This document shows positions 27,005 through 37,041 of a stretch of 43,577 nt of DNA, in pieces. A model generated the notes under the pieces. That model was not told where the DNA came from. It saw only the letters and a program-made list of their open reading frames with translations, and searched no databases. Location of the stretch: contig JABWCF010000020.1 in the NCBI GenBank assembly GCA_013359255.1, forward strand, positions 1 to 43,577. Direction: 5' to 3'. The stretch is from Flavobacteriales bacterium (GTDB taxonomy: Bacteria > Bacteroidota > Bacteroidia > Flavobacteriales_E > Vicingaceae). Positions within the stretch are counted from its first letter, which is position 1; every line of letters starts with the position of its first letter. Position numbers and translations under genes: made by a program.

Positions 27005-27829
27005 ATGAAAAACATACTCCTTTATCTGCTCATTTATTTCTGTGCTATTACAGGAACAACACAAACCTTAACCTACGGGCAGATATACAATTTTGAAGTA
27101 GGAGATATTTTTCAATCGAAATATGCCACGGGAAACAATGGTATTGCATGGGGGCCTCCCACCTATTACACCGATTCGGTAGTTTCTAAAAGTTGGTCGA
27201 ATTTAAACGATACCGTATTTTACACCATAAAAAGACAAATATATGTTACCCCTTCCGGGCCTGGTTTGCCAGCCCAAATAACCGATACTACAATCAATGT
27301 TTTTTATACCCATTTGGGATTAGACTATATTTTTCCCAACCAATCATCATGCTTAATGCCATCTGATACCTTTTATACAGGTTATTGCAGCAACGTATGG
27401 GAACACCATTCCAATCAAGACATTAATTGCTTTGAGCCCGATATTTGGCACTTTAAAGTAATTGAAGGTGCAGGAGGTCCTTACTACTATAAATTTTACA
27501 TTTCCGGATTTGGATACACTTACGAATATGAATTAACCTACTACAACAAAGGCGGTATAATTTGTGGCAGTTTTTTTAATAGTGTGAATGAATTATCTGA
27601 TAAAAAAAATACACTCGCCCTTTCTCCTAATCCTGCCTACGATTTTATAAATTTACCAACGGAATTTAGGGGAGGAAATGTTTGCATTTATAATTCCAAC
27701 GGACAATTAGTTACAGAAATCAAAAAAGCAAATGGGCAAATAATCATTTCTGAATTTAAAAATGGGATTTACTATTTACAGGTATTAAAGGGCAATAAAA
27801 TTTGGTCGGGGAAATTTTTAAAAAATTAG
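27005..27829 (+). CDS. T9SS type A sorting-domain protein
   Basis: A 274-residue secreted protein with signal peptide (MKNILLYLLIYFCAITGTTQ), a mature region of about 170 residues of unknown fold (opening TLTYGQIYNFEVGDIFQ, with several Cys), and a C-terminal sorting domain of about 75 residues (LALSPNPAYDFINLP... IYNSNGQLV... FKNGIYYLQVLKG... GKFLKN). Proteins opening this way occur in other Bacteroidota with the same tail, but the function is unknown. It starts 20 nt after the PKD-protein gene and is probably co-transcribed with it. Confidence 0.88.
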   Translation: MKNILLYLLIYFCAITGTTQTLTYGQIYNFEVGDIFQSKYATGNNGIAWGPPTYYTDSVVSKSWSNLNDTVFYTIKRQIYVTPSGPGLPAQITDTTINVFYTHLGLDYIFPNQSSCLMPSDTFYTGYCSNVWEHHSNQDINCFEPDIWHFKVIEGAGGPYYYKFYISGFGYTYEYELTYYNKGGIICGSFFNSVNELSDKKNTLALSPNPAYDFINLPTEFRGGNVCIYNSNGQLVTEIKKANGQIIISEFKNGIYYLQVLKGNKIWSGKFLKN

Positions 27830-27964
27830 TTTTGAAGTTTTTATTTATAAAACAACTTTTCGAAGTACAAATATTTTACACTCTGTATTGTTTTTTTGCA
27901 ACGAGTTATTCATTATTCACGTCAAGCATGTATTCTTTATATTACTTAATAAAATAAGACAAAT

Positions 27965-30340
27965 ATGAAACCAATTAAAATTTTATTATTCGCATTGTTG
28001 ATTTATTCAACTGGTTACGCGCAGTTAACCGTACAAAATACGCTAACACCAAATCAGCTAGTGCAGAACGTATTAGTAGGCGGAGGAGTGCAAATTTTCA
28101 ATATTACATTCAATGGACAGCCCGGAAATACAATTACTCCACAGGCCGGCACCTTTAATGGAGTAAACTCCAACATTGGTATTAATAGCGGAATACTGTT
28201 AACCACCGGAGACATTACAGTAGCCCCTGGACCCAACAATTCCGGTAGTACCAGCACCGGCACCAATCCTCCATCGGGAGGAGACCCCGACTTAACCACT
28301 ATTAGCGGAGGTTTTACAACTTTCGATAAAGCTATTTTAGAATTTGATTTCGTTCCCATTGGCGATACTGTAAAATTTAAATATGTTTTTGGCTCTGAAG
28401 AATATCCCGAATTTGTAAACTCCGGCTTTAACGATGCATTCGGATTCTTTTTAAGTGGCCCAGGTATTAACGGACCATACACCGGAAACTCTAAAAATAT
28501 TGCATTAATTCCCGGCACAAGCACTCCGGTTACTATTAATAACGTAAACAATGGCAGTAACGATTGCCCCTTTGGCGGCCCCAACGGACCTTGCATGAAC
28601 TGTTCCTATTATGTAGATAATTGTGGTGGCACTACGGTTCAGTACGATGGTTTTACTACCGTACTTACCGCTATTGCCGCACCACTCAGTTGTGGCGATA
28701 CCTTTCACATTAAAATTGCCATTGCAGACGTTGGAGATGCCTCTTGGGATTCGGGCGTATTTCTAGAAGCAGGCAGTTTTTCTAGCAATAACATTTTAAT
28801 GTCTTCAAATATTGATATTACCGGTAGTGATTCTGTTTTATTCGAAAACTGCGGTATGGCCAGTATTAAATTAAGTCGAGGTGACAGCTCCATGGCTCAA
28901 ACCATTGCCATCAACGTATATGGAACAGCTACCAATGGGGTGGATTATACACCAATTCCTAACAGCATTACGCTAAACCCGGGCCAAGGTACCTATATAC
29001 TAAACATTAGTGCTTTTAATGACGGCTTAATCGAAGGATTAGAAAGTGTAGTAATTGAACTCATTCAAACCATCTGTAATATTCAAGATACACAAACCGT
29101 AAAGTTTTACATTGGAGATTACACCATACCCACCTCCACCCCCTTAAATGTTACCAAAAACTGCGTTAATGAGTATGTAACGGTGGGCGTTAATATTGTA
29201 AATGGCGACCCTCCCTTTACTTATTTATGGCAACCTGGCGGACAAACAACTTCTACTATCAGTGTGAGTCCCGGCTCAACCACAACATACATTGTAACCA
29301 TAGAAGATGAATGTGGCTACCTTTGGAACGATACGGTAACTGTTACCGTTGTTAATCATCCCGCATTGTCGGTTAGTGGTAATCAAAACATAACGCTACC
29401 CTGTCCCGGAGACCAGATAACATTACAGCTAAATGTAAGTGGTGGTTCAGGAAATACCTTACCACTCATATGGACAGATGGAGTAAACAACTACCCAAAT
29501 GGAACTACGGTTACCCCTCCTAACGGCACTACCACATACACTGTTCAGATTCAAGATACTTGTGCCGGAATGAGCACCTCGTATTCCTTTACAGTAACGG
29601 TACCCACGTATCCACCTTTAATAGTTACTACCCTAAACGATACCATGATTTGCCCATCACTACAATTTCCTGTTTGGGCTAATGCCGTAGGTGGAGCAGG
29701 TGGGTACAGCTACTCGTGGAACAACGGCACTACTGGAGCCAGTACCTATATTGCCGACCCACAAAACGGCACCGTAGTTACCGTTACCGTTACCGACCAA
29801 TGTGGCACCACCGCATCAGCTTCGTTTACCATTACCATATCACCCATTATTGCCGACTTTGATATTATCACCGCAATGCCTGCCAAACCCAAAACAGATG
29901 TTTTGGTTGAAAACAAATCGCAATACGATGTTTCATGGTTGTGGACCAGCAACGGAAACACTTATACTGTAGAAACTCCCATTTTTACGTACCCTGAGCC
30001 TGCCATTTATACCATTTGCTTAAGAGCATATAACTCCGATGGTTGTTATAATGAAATTTGTAAAGAAGTAACTATCGAAGATGATTTTATTATACCCAAT
30101 ATCTTTACTCCTAACGGAGACGGAAGCAATGATTTGTTTGTTATTAAAGGTTTATACGGCAGTGGGAATTCCATACTCATTTACAATCGCTGGGGAAAGA
30201 AAGTCTACGAAAACCCTGATTATAAAAACGATTGGAATGGTAGCGTAAACGGAAAACCACTTTCTGATGGCACTTATTTCTACGTAATGATACGATCGAA
30301 TGGAGAAGAACATACAGGCAGTATTACCATCTTAAGATAG
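27965..30340 (+). CDS. Choice-of-anchor L surface protein with CHU_C domain (T9SS type B)
   Basis: A 791-residue secreted protein. Signal peptide ([20 protein letters not shown]); choice-of-anchor L domain (about 25-265: [60 protein letters not shown]). Then a Calx-beta-like region (about 300-375, [22 protein letters not shown]), two or three Ig-like or PKD-like beta domains with regularly spaced Cys, and a PKD fragment ([24 protein letters not shown]). The C-terminal CHU_C domain (about 705-791) has [17 protein letters not shown] and [10 protein letters not shown]. It is predicted to be exported by the T9SS and shown on the surface, likely for adhesion. A 135-nt spacer and a good terminator make it a single transcription unit. 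Confidence 0.92.
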   Translation: MKPIKILLFALLIYSTGYAQLTVQNTLTPNQLVQNVLVGGGVQIFNITFNGQPGNTITPQAGTFNGVNSNIGINSGILLTTGDITVAPGPNNSGSTSTGTNPPSGGDPDLTTISGGFTTFDKAILEFDFVPIGDTVKFKYVFGSEEYPEFVNSGFNDAFGFFLSGPGINGPYTGNSKNIALIPGTSTPVTINNVNNGSNDCPFGGPNGPCMNCSYYVDNCGGTTVQYDGFTTVLTAIAAPLSCGDTFHIKIAIADVGDASWDSGVFLEAGSFSSNNILMSSNIDITGSDSVLFENCGMASIKLSRGDSSMAQTIAINVYGTATNGVDYTPIPNSITLNPGQGTYILNISAFNDGLIEGLESVVIELIQTICNIQDTQTVKFYIGDYTIPTSTPLNVTKNCVNEYVTVGVNIVNGDPPFTYLWQPGGQTTSTISVSPGSTTTYIVTIEDECGYLWNDTVTVTVVNHPALSVSGNQNITLPCPGDQITLQLNVSGGSGNTLPLIWTDGVNNYPNGTTVTPPNGTTTYTVQIQDTCAGMSTSYSFTVTVPTYPPLIVTTLNDTMICPSLQFPVWANAVGGAGGYSYSWNNGTTGASTYIADPQNGTVVTVTVTDQCGTTASASFTITISPIIADFDIITAMPAKPKTDVLVENKSQYDVSWLWTSNGNTYTVETPIFTYPEPAIYTICLRAYNSDGCYNEICKEVTIEDDFIIPNIFTPNGDGSNDLFVIKGLYGSGNSILIYNRWGKKVYENPDYKNDWNGSVNGKPLSDGTYFYVMIRSNGEEHTGSITILR

Positions 30341-30357
30341 CACTTATAAAAATATAA

Positions 30358-30386
30358 AAAAAGGGGTTGAATCAACCCCTTTTTTT
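30358..30386 (+). terminator. Intrinsic terminator
   Basis: Stem GGGGTTG/CAACCCC (30363-30379) with AAT loop, extended by flanking A and T runs and followed by seven T. It lies 18 nt after the stop of the choice-of-anchor L gene. It is AT-flanked on both sides, so it may work in both directions. Confidence 0.88.
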
Positions 30387-30406
30387 ATTTACCTGCAATT
30401 CGCAAT

Positions 30407-30427
30407 CTTTACTCTTTACTCTTTACT
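30407..30427. repeat. Short tandem repeat, CTTTACT x 3
   Basis: Three perfect head-to-tail copies of a 7-bp unit between the terminator and clpX, followed by a T-run. The 214-nt spacer 30341-30555 holds this repeat, the terminator before it and the clpX -7 box; I see nothing else in it. Slippage here could change spacer length but not a coding frame. Confidence 0.8.
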
Positions 30428-30541
30428 CCTTTTTTTGTTTATAGTACTATTAACACTATAGCAAAAAATAAAATAAATTGGGGTAATGATGTCACATAAG
30501 AATGTTTTGATAAAACAAAATCAAAAACACATTTCTTTGCT

Positions 30542-30549
30542 TACTTTTG
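30542..30549 (+). promoter_or_regulatory. -7 promoter box (TACTTTTG) of clpX
   Basis: Exact TAnnTTTG match six nt before the clpX ATG at 30556. If the G is at -7, transcription would start on or next to the A of the start codon, giving a leaderless mRNA. No clear -33 element is seen. Confidence 0.5.
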
Positions 30550-30555
30550 TTTACT

Positions 30556-31794
30556 ATGGAAAAGCATACACCCATAAAATGCTCGTTTTGCGGAAAAGAT
30601 AAACACGATGTTTCTATCTTAATTGCAGGCTTATCTGGACATATTTGCGACAATTGTGTTACACAGGCACAACATATTGTAAAAGACGAATTAGGAAATA
30701 AAAAAACACTTGATTTATCAACAGAATTAGAACTACTAAGTCCTAAGCAAATTAAACAACATCTCGATGAATACGTGATTGGCCAGGACGAAGCCAAGAA
30801 GGTACTTTCAGTAGCTGTTTACAATCATTACAAAAGAATATTGTATAGCACTCAAACCTCCAACGATATTGAAATTGATAAATCGAACATCATATTAGTA
30901 GGCGAAACAGGAACAGGAAAAACATTGATGGCTCGCACTATTGCGAAAATCTTAAAAGTTCCATTTTGCATTGCCGATGCAACAGTACTTACCGAAGCGG
31001 GCTATGTAGGAGAAGACGTAGAAAGCGTACTTACCCGATTGCTTCAGGCAGCCGATTACAATGTAGAAGCAGCACAACGAGGCATTGTGTTTATTGATGA
31101 AATAGATAAAATTGCACGCAAAAGCGATAATCCTTCCATTACCCGAGATGTATCGGGAGAGGGAGTGCAACAGGCATTGCTGAAACTATTGGAAGGAGCT
31201 TCTGTAAATGTTCCACCTCAGGGCGGAAGGAAACACCCCGAGCAAAAAATGATTCAGATTGATACCCGCAATATACTGTTTGTGTGCGGAGGAGCTTTTG
31301 ATGGAATTGAAAAGAAAATTGCATCGCGTATGCAAACTCAAGTATTGGGTTTTAAACAAAGTAAAACGGCACATGAAATTGATAAAACCAATATGCTTCA
31401 ATACCTTGCCCCACAAGATTTGAAATCGTTTGGTTTAATCCCCGAACTGATTGGCCGTCTTCCGGTATTAACCCACCTCGACCCGCTTGACGCCTCTGCA
31501 TTAAGAAGAATACTTACCGAACCAAAAAATGCCATTATAAAACAATATATCCGCCTTTTTGAAATGGATAAAATTAAACTCAGTTTCGATAAAGCAGTGT
31601 TAGATTTTATTGTAGAAAAAGCCGTAGAATTTAAACTGGGTGCTCGCGGACTCCGTTCTATCTGCGAAGCCATTATGCTCGATGCAATGTACAACATAGA
31701 TGAAGCTCCCGATGCAAAAGAGTTGAAAATCACTCTACGCTATGCAAAAGAGAAATTAGAAAAAAGCAAAATAAGTTCGTTAAAGGTTGCTTAG
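30556..31794 (+). CDS. clpX: ATP-dependent Clp protease ATP-binding subunit ClpX
   Basis: A 412-residue AAA+ unfoldase that feeds substrates to ClpP. The N-terminal zinc-binding domain has Cys9, Cys12, Cys31 and Cys34 (CSFCGK...CDNC). The AAA+ core has Walker A GETGTGKT, the pore-loop region GYVGEDVES, Walker [10 protein letters not shown], and sensor segments ending in [10 protein letters not shown]. Length is typical. The start at 30556 is chosen over a TTG three codons earlier because it begins the zinc domain and follows the -7 box. clpP is not adjacent here. The stop codon overlaps that of the convergent lipoprotein gene. Confidence 0.97.
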   Translation: MEKHTPIKCSFCGKDKHDVSILIAGLSGHICDNCVTQAQHIVKDELGNKKTLDLSTELELLSPKQIKQHLDEYVIGQDEAKKVLSVAVYNHYKRILYSTQTSNDIEIDKSNIILVGETGTGKTLMARTIAKILKVPFCIADATVLTEAGYVGEDVESVLTRLLQAADYNVEAAQRGIVFIDEIDKIARKSDNPSITRDVSGEGVQQALLKLLEGASVNVPPQGGRKHPEQKMIQIDTRNILFVCGGAFDGIEKKIASRMQTQVLGFKQSKTAHEIDKTNMLQYLAPQDLKSFGLIPELIGRLPVLTHLDPLDASALRRILTEPKNAIIKQYIRLFEMDKIKLSFDKAVLDFIVEKAVEFKLGARGLRSICEAIMLDAMYNIDEAPDAKELKITLRYAKEKLEKSKISSLKVA

Positions 31795-32594
31795 GGCAAG
31801 TGCACCTCGTATTCTTCTCCATTAATAAAAACCTGTGCCTTTGCATCGCAGTTACCTGCTCCATAGTCTATTCTGCGGGTGTGTAATGCTTCGGGTTTTA
31901 CATCGCACTTTCCTTTGGTTATATATACACAATCGTTTGTAATTTCAATCGCTTCGGTAATTTCTACCGTAAAAGCATTTCCTTTCAAGGCTCTTCCTTC
32001 GGCTGTTCCTGTAACCCAATAAACATCATCAAGTACTGCAACACTTGCCTGCCCTACCCCCATTTCCCACATACGCTTACATTGCCATGTTAATTGGCTT
32101 TTTTCTCCGGAAATGGTTCCATTATTTACTTCGAATGAATACCATTGATTTCCATTAACTAATAGACCATTGTTGGTAATAGTCATTGCCCCTCCTATTA
32201 ACCTTCCATTGAGTTTAAAATTAGAAAAAGTTATTTTTGTTTTCGTTCCTAATTCGTTGTACTTTCCATAAAATAGAATCTTTATTTTACCGGAATGTTC
32301 TGTGAAGTTTTCGATACACGAAGAACTAAAATTTATACTCATCTTTTTAGGAGAACTAAGGGTATCTATACTTATTTGATCGCAACCAAACAGGGTGGTA
32401 TCAGTTTGCGAAGTGTTAGAAGAAATACCCTTATTGAATTTTGCTGCGGCATCAACCAATTTAAATACATGAGAAAAATAGGATTCAGCCAAGGAATTGT
32501 CTTCAACGGAATTGAGTGTTTTGTCTAAATCTCTGTCGGATTTACGACAAGCAAAAAGCGAAAAAAGAAGCCAGAAAAGAAATCTTATTTTCAT
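31791..32594 (-). CDS. Hypothetical lipoprotein
   Basis: A 267-residue lipoprotein beginning [16 protein letters not shown], with lipobox Cys16 followed by RKSDRD. The mature part is predicted to be mostly beta strands ([59 protein letters not shown]) and contains several Cys. Near the end, the segment [22 protein letters not shown] resembles tails of Bacteroidota lipoproteins I have seen annotated only as hypothetical. The start at 32594 is used because the longer frame only adds residues before the signal peptide. It follows folA by 22 nt, so it may be co-transcribed with thyA-folA. Confidence 0.8.
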   Translation of the reverse strand: MKIRFLFWLLFSLFACRKSDRDLDKTLNSVEDNSLAESYFSHVFKLVDAAAKFNKGISSNTSQTDTTLFGCDQISIDTLSSPKKMSINFSSSCIENFTEHSGKIKILFYGKYNELGTKTKITFSNFKLNGRLIGGAMTITNNGLLVNGNQWYSFEVNNGTISGEKSQLTWQCKRMWEMGVGQASVAVLDDVYWVTGTAEGRALKGNAFTVEITEAIEITNDCVYITKGKCDVKPEALHTRRIDYGAGNCDAKAQVFINGEEYEVHLP

Positions 32595-32616
32595 GTTGTA
32601 CAATTGTGGCATGAAG

Positions 32617-33129
32617 TTACCCGATTTTTTCAAAAACACAAAATCGCATATTAAATTGGTTTTTTTCATCGGCATCTACTTTTTCATCTTTTGTTTTTTT
32701 CCATGTGGCATCCGGGCTAAAATAAAAAAAAGTATCGGCATCTAAAATTTCTGTTTCTACATAAGTGATGTAAAGTTTTGTACACACTTTTTTTTCTAAG
32801 GCCTCCTTGTACACTTCGCCTCCTCCAATAATAAAACATTCGGCCTCATTTCGTTGTTCTGCCAAGTGAATAGCCTCTCTCAGCGAATTTGCTACGAGGC
32901 AACTATCGGCTACGTAGTGTGGTTTTCTAGTTAAAATAATATTGGTTCTTTCCGGAAGCGGTCTGAATTTAGAAGGAATCGACTCGTAATTTTTTCTGCC
33001 CATAATAACCGTATGGCCTCTTGTGGTGTTTTTAAAATATTTCATATCCACCGGCAAATGCCAAAGCAATTGGTTGTTTTTACCTATGGCTCCATTACAT
33101 GCTACGGCTACAATTAAACTTACTTTCAT
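32617..33129 (-). CDS. folA: Dihydrofolate reductase
   Basis: A 170-residue enzyme reducing dihydrofolate to tetrahydrofolate with NADPH. Motifs: SLIVAVACNGAIGKNNQLLWHLPVDMKYFK cover the substrate site with the catalytic Asp28 (in LPVD), then the NADPH site GHTVIMGRKNYESI, RTNIILTR, and FIIGGGEVY (the GG turn). The start at 33129 begins the fold directly and lies one base after the thyA stop (TAAAATG), so translation is coupled. thyA generates the dihydrofolate that this enzyme recycles, which explains the pairing. Confidence 0.95.
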   Translation of the reverse strand: MKVSLIVAVACNGAIGKNNQLLWHLPVDMKYFKNTTRGHTVIMGRKNYESIPSKFRPLPERTNIILTRKPHYVADSCLVANSLREAIHLAEQRNEAECFIIGGGEVYKEALEKKVCTKLYITYVETEILDADTFFYFSPDATWKKTKDEKVDADEKNQFNMRFCVFEKIG

Positions 33130-33130
33130 T

Positions 33131-33925
33131 TTAAATAGCAACAGGTGCTTTAATATGCGGGTGTGGGTTGTAGTTGATTAATTCGAAATCGTTAAATGTA
33201 AATTCAAAAATATTTTTTACTGCCGGATTTATTTTTATCTGAGGCAACTCTCTGCATTCTCTGGTGAGTTGTAATTTGGCTTGCTCTATATGGTTTAAAT
33301 ATAAGTGGGTATCTCCGGTAGTGTGTACAAAATCACCGGGTTGTAAATTGCATACTTGTGCCACCATTAAGGTTAAAAGGGCGTAAGAAGCAATATTAAA
33401 TGGCACCCCTAAAAAAGTATCGGCACTTCGCTGATACAGCTGGCAAGAAAGTTTTCCTTCGGCAACATAAAACTGAAAAAAAGCATGGCAGGGAGGTAAT
33501 GTCATTTTATCAATTTCGCCTACATTCCACGCACTCACTATCATTCTTCGAGAATCGGGGGTGCTTTTAATTTGATGTATTACTTGCGAAATCTGGTCTA
33601 TGTGTTTCCCATCGGGCGTTGGCCAACTCCTCCACTGACTGCCATACACCGGACCAAGGTTTCCATTTATATCTGCCCACTCGTCCCAAATACTCACTCC
33701 ATTTTCTTTTAGATATTGAATATTTGTATCTCCTTTTAAAAACCATAATAATTCATGAATAATAGACTTTGTGTGTAGTTTTTTGGTGGTAAGCAAAGGG
33801 AATCCCTCTTGTAAATCAAAACGCATCTGATAACCAAAAACGCTGATGGTACCTGTACCGGTTCGATCGGTTTTTTTTGTACCATTTTGTAATATGTGCT
33901 CTAATAACTGATGATATTGTTGCAT
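33131..33925 (-). CDS. thyA: Thymidylate synthase ThyA
   Basis: A 264-residue enzyme, the length of E. coli ThyA, methylating dUMP to dTMP with methylene-tetrahydrofolate. Catalytic Cys146 lies in [11 protein letters not shown], the phosphate-binding Arg in DRTGTGT, with [28 protein letters not shown] and GDTHLYLNH also intact. The start at 33925 is chosen because it begins the family N-terminus ([12 protein letters not shown]); the open frame upstream adds nine unlikely residues. A near-consensus TATCTTTT lies about 8-15 nt upstream. With folA it forms the dTMP cycle, and the nucleoside transporter gene lies 94 nt upstream. Confidence 0.97.
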   Translation of the reverse strand: MQQYHQLLEHILQNGTKKTDRTGTGTISVFGYQMRFDLQEGFPLLTTKKLHTKSIIHELLWFLKGDTNIQYLKENGVSIWDEWADINGNLGPVYGSQWRSWPTPDGKHIDQISQVIHQIKSTPDSRRMIVSAWNVGEIDKMTLPPCHAFFQFYVAEGKLSCQLYQRSADTFLGVPFNIASYALLTLMVAQVCNLQPGDFVHTTGDTHLYLNHIEQAKLQLTRECRELPQIKINPAVKNIFEFTFNDFELINYNPHPHIKAPVAI

Positions 33926-34019
33926 ACGAAAAAGATAAATAACAAAAAGCAAAGTTGACTTGTATTGACCAATAAAACAATATAAAGAAAAAAGAATTGT
34001 AAAAAGTTTTCAAAAAAAA

Positions 34020-35324
34020 TTAAAACAACATTCCGGCTATTACGGCCGTCATTAAACAAGCAATGGTTCCTCCTATCAAAGCTCTTATTCCCAACTGAGA
34101 AAGCATTGCTTTTTTATTGGGAGCCAAGGAGCCTATGCCTCCTATTTGAATGCCTATAGATGCAAAATTTGAAAACCCACAAAGCATATAGGTAGCCATA
34201 ATAATAGATTTTTCATTTAAAATAGCACCCGAAGCTTTAAGGCTTCCCAAAGTGGTGTACGCATAAAATTCATTGAAAATGGTTTTTTCTCCAAGCAACT
34301 GGCCAACGTAAACAATATCTTCGGAGGGAACCCCCATTAGCCAAGCTATGGGTGAACACGAATAACCAATCATAAATTGCAAACTAAAGCCTTTGTATGC
34401 GGTATGGGCAGAAATGGTTTCGTTTAAGCCCGAATAATGTCCTATTACATCTTGCATTATGTAATTTAAAAAGTAAATGATTGCAATAAATACCAACAAC
34501 ATTCCTGCTACATTTACTGCTAATTTTATACCTTCGGTTGTGCCATTGGCAACAGCTTCCAGTACGTTAGAACCTATTTTTTCTTTTGGAATTTCCATGT
34601 CTTTGTTAAATGCTTCCGTTTCCGGAATCAAAATTTTTGCAGCTACTACGGCTGCCGGAGCCGACATTACCGATGCGGTAAGCAAATGTTTGGCAAACAA
34701 CAAACGCTGCACGGGGTCGTCTCCTCCCAAAAAGTTAATGTACGAAGCAAGAACTCCTCCTGCTATGGTAGCCATACCACCCGTCATTAAACACATTATT
34801 TCCGAACGTGTCATCTTTGAGAGATAGGGTTTAATAAGTAATGGCGATTCTGTTTGTCCGAGAAAAATATTTCCGGCAGCGGCTAAACTTTCGGCTCCCG
34901 AAAGGTTCATTATTTTTTTCATTATCCATGCAAAAGCATACACCACACGTTGCAAAATTCCGAGGTAGTAAAACAAGCTGGTTAAAGCCGAAAAAAAGAT
35001 TATAGTAGGTAACACCATAAATACAAAATTCTGCAAGGCTGTTTCTATTTTTCCGTTTATAAAACTGCCCAATAAAAATTCTAAACCATGCTGTGTAAAT
35101 GAAATGAGTTTAATAAATGCCTTGCTTAATATTTCAAAAAAATATTCGATAAAAGGTACTTTAAGAATTAAGATGGCTAACACCAACTGAATTAAAATTC
35201 CCTTTCCAACCAAAGACCAGTTTACTTTTTTACGATTAACGCTGAATAACCATGCAATAAGCACTAACACCACCATACCTAATATACCCCGAGAAATAGA
35301 AAGCAAATCAATAAATAAAAGCAT
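34020..35324 (-). CDS. CNT-family nucleoside transporter (NupC-like)
   Basis: A 434-residue inner-membrane protein with about ten hydrophobic segments, including two half-helical hairpins. Family motifs: the N-terminal domain with LVLIAWLFSVNRKKVNW, GxTESPLLIKPYLSKM (here GQTESPLLIKPYL), MTGGMATIAGGVLASYI, and the C-terminal GYSCSPIAWLMGVPSEDI and FSNFASIGIQIGGIGSLAPNKK. CNT proteins import nucleosides with Na+ or H+. The gene is followed by thyA and folA on the same strand, a reasonable link between nucleoside uptake and dTMP synthesis. Confidence 0.94.
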   Translation of the reverse strand: MLLFIDLLSISRGILGMVVLVLIAWLFSVNRKKVNWSLVGKGILIQLVLAILILKVPFIEYFFEILSKAFIKLISFTQHGLEFLLGSFINGKIETALQNFVFMVLPTIIFFSALTSLFYYLGILQRVVYAFAWIMKKIMNLSGAESLAAAGNIFLGQTESPLLIKPYLSKMTRSEIMCLMTGGMATIAGGVLASYINFLGGDDPVQRLLFAKHLLTASVMSAPAAVVAAKILIPETEAFNKDMEIPKEKIGSNVLEAVANGTTEGIKLAVNVAGMLLVFIAIIYFLNYIMQDVIGHYSGLNETISAHTAYKGFSLQFMIGYSCSPIAWLMGVPSEDIVYVGQLLGEKTIFNEFYAYTTLGSLKASGAILNEKSIIMATYMLCGFSNFASIGIQIGGIGSLAPNKKAMLSQLGIRALIGGTIACLMTAVIAGMLF

Positions 35325-35404
35325 ACTTTAATTAAATGATTGCGAAAGGTACTAAGAAAATAATTGAAATATAGAAAAGTGTATTTAGGGCAGTAAAGAT
35401 TTAT

Positions 35405-36004
35405 TTACGATTTTTTTCGACCGTCCAACTCTTTCTTTATTACCGAGGCCTCTTCGTAGTTCTCGTTCTCTATCGCATGTTGTAATTGAATATTCAATTC
35501 TTCATCGGAGAGAGTGCTATAATCGGACTTTCCTTTCTTTTTGGTTTTTTTTGGTTTTTCGGGCACGTTTGATTCGGAAAGTATTTTCCCTTCTCCTTCC
35601 AATATGATTCCCGACTGAGCCAGTATAAATTCGTATGTATAAATAGGGCATTTAAAACGAACAGCTAAAGCAATGGCATCTGAGGTACGTGTGTCTAATT
35701 CTTCTTCTTTACCGTTTTTTTCACAAATTAACTTTGAATAAAAAATACCTTCTACCAAATTATAGATAACCACTTCTTTTACGGTAACCTCAAACATGTC
35801 GGCCATACTTTTAAATAAATCATGGGTAAGCGGCCTGCTAGGCTTCATGTTTTCCAATTCTATGGCAATGGCTTGTGCTTCAAAACCTCCAATAATAATG
35901 GGCAACCGCCTTCGGCCATCAACTTCACCCAATACCAACGCATAAGCTCCCGATTGGGTTTGGCTGTAAGATAGCCCAACTATTTCTAATTGAATTTTGT
36001 CCAT
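35405..36004 (-). CDS. Bifunctional nuclease-domain (DUF151/BFN) protein with UvrB/C motif
   Basis: A 199-residue protein. Residues 1-135 form the BFN domain: IVGLSYSQTQSGAYALVLGEVDGRRRLPIIIGGFEAQAIAIELE is its usual opening, with PLTHDLF and the DTRTSDAIALAVRFKCPIY signature. A Lys-rich linker (about 150-160) leads to a C-terminal UVR motif (about 163-195, DEELNIQLQHAIENENYEEAS). BFN proteins show RNase/DNase activity in some organisms, while UVR helices mediate contacts in UvrABC and Clp partners. This domain order is common in Bacteroidota. A -7 box is present at 36039-36046, so it may not rely on the etf operon upstream. Confidence 0.9.
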   Translation of the reverse strand: MDKIQLEIVGLSYSQTQSGAYALVLGEVDGRRRLPIIIGGFEAQAIAIELENMKPSRPLTHDLFKSMADMFEVTVKEVVIYNLVEGIFYSKLICEKNGKEEELDTRTSDAIALAVRFKCPIYTYEFILAQSGIILEGEGKILSESNVPEKPKKTKKKGKSDYSTLSDEELNIQLQHAIENENYEEASVIKKELDGRKKS

Positions 36005-36038
36005 TAAGTTAGATAGGTAATACGATTTCCGCCTCTCA

Positions 36039-36046
36039 CAAAAGTA
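36039..36046 (-). promoter_or_regulatory. -7 promoter box (TACTTTTG) of the BFN gene
   Basis: Exact TAnnTTTG match on the minus strand, directly after the etfA stop and 34 nt before the ATG at 36004. No -33 element is clear, as that region is the end of etfA. Confidence 0.4.
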
Positions 36047-36047
36047 A

Positions 36048-37013
36048 TTAATTATTCGAAGCTTTAAATTGTTTATATGCTTCTATTAATTTGGGTAACA
36101 CCTGAAAAGCATCGCCCACTATGCCATAATCGGCAGCCTTAAAAAACGGAGCTTCCGCATCGGTATTAATAACAACAATTACCTTGCTTCCGTTTACACC
36201 AGCAAGGTGTTGAATAGCTCCGGAGATACCCACAGCAATATATAAATTGGGGCGAATAGCTAAACCGGTTTGCCCCACATGCTCGTGATGAGGTCTCCAG
36301 CCAATATCGGCAACGGGGCGAGAGCATGCAGTAGCGGCACCCATCAAGGTTGCCAATTCTTCAATATTTCCCCAATTTTCGGGGCCTTTCATTCCTCTTC
36401 CGGCCGATACCACCAAGTCTGCTTCGGTCAATGATAATTTAGTTGATTCTTTACGTATTTCCTTTACTACAACTCCAGCCTTTCCTATTTCGGGCAAAAA
36501 ACTTTCTATACTTGCGGTTCCACCTGTTTTTTCAACAGAAAAGGAATTAGGAAGCAATGAAATAACTTTTACTTCAGAAGTAACTGAAACATGTGCAAAA
36601 GCTTTTCCTGAAAAAACAGCTTTTTTTACAATAAATCCATTCGATGTGTCGGGAAGAGAAACAGCTCCTGCTACTAAGCCGGCCTGTAATTTTGCAGCCA
36701 CTCTAGGAGCAATTGCTTTTCCGGAAAAATCGTGCGAAAAAACAATTACGGTAGCCATTTCTTTTCGAACGGCTTCCTGTACTGCTTTGCTTAACTTTTG
36801 CGTATCAAACTGTGAAATACCTTCGGAGGCAACTTGTAAAATTTTGCTAATGCCCACTTGCCCTAGTGTTTCGGTATCGCTGGCTTCTCCGCATACCAAT
36901 GCGGTTGCTGTAGTTCCTAATAGTGCTGCTAATTTGCTTGCATAAGAAGCTGCCTCTGTAGCGTTTTTAGAAATTTTTCCGTGGTGTGGTTCTGTGTAAA
37001 CTAATACTGACAT
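36048..37013 (-). CDS. etfA: Electron transfer flavoprotein alpha subunit
   Basis: A 321-residue FAD-binding subunit that with EtfB takes electrons from acyl-CoA and other dehydrogenases and passes them to the quinone pool. The N-terminal domain (MSVLVYTEPHHGKISKNATEAASYA) is followed by the C-terminal FAD site: VSAGRGMKGPENW, CSRPVADIGWRPHHEHVGQTG and AVGISGAIQHLAGVNGS, all diagnostic. The start at 37013 gives the usual MSVLVY; the frame is open further up, into etfB, without homology. It follows etfB by 28 nt. The ETF:quinone oxidoreductase gene is not in the window. Confidence 0.95.
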   Translation of the reverse strand: MSVLVYTEPHHGKISKNATEAASYASKLAALLGTTATALVCGEASDTETLGQVGISKILQVASEGISQFDTQKLSKAVQEAVRKEMATVIVFSHDFSGKAIAPRVAAKLQAGLVAGAVSLPDTSNGFIVKKAVFSGKAFAHVSVTSEVKVISLLPNSFSVEKTGGTASIESFLPEIGKAGVVVKEIRKESTKLSLTEADLVVSAGRGMKGPENWGNIEELATLMGAATACSRPVADIGWRPHHEHVGQTGLAIRPNLYIAVGISGAIQHLAGVNGSKVIVVINTDAEAPFFKAADYGIVGDAFQVLPKLIEAYKQFKASNN

Positions 37014-37041
37014 GGTAAATACTTTTGCTATATTTTTTATA

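Noticed and set aside
27830-27964. Promoter for the choice-of-anchor L gene
   Set aside because: The gene is probably transcribed from here, but no TAnnTTTG box is found; the T-run at about 27888 does not fit the consensus.
28054-28596. Open frame of 180 codons on the minus strand
   Set aside because: It lies opposite the choice-of-anchor L domain; its Pro/Gly-rich translation mirrors the repeats of the real gene.
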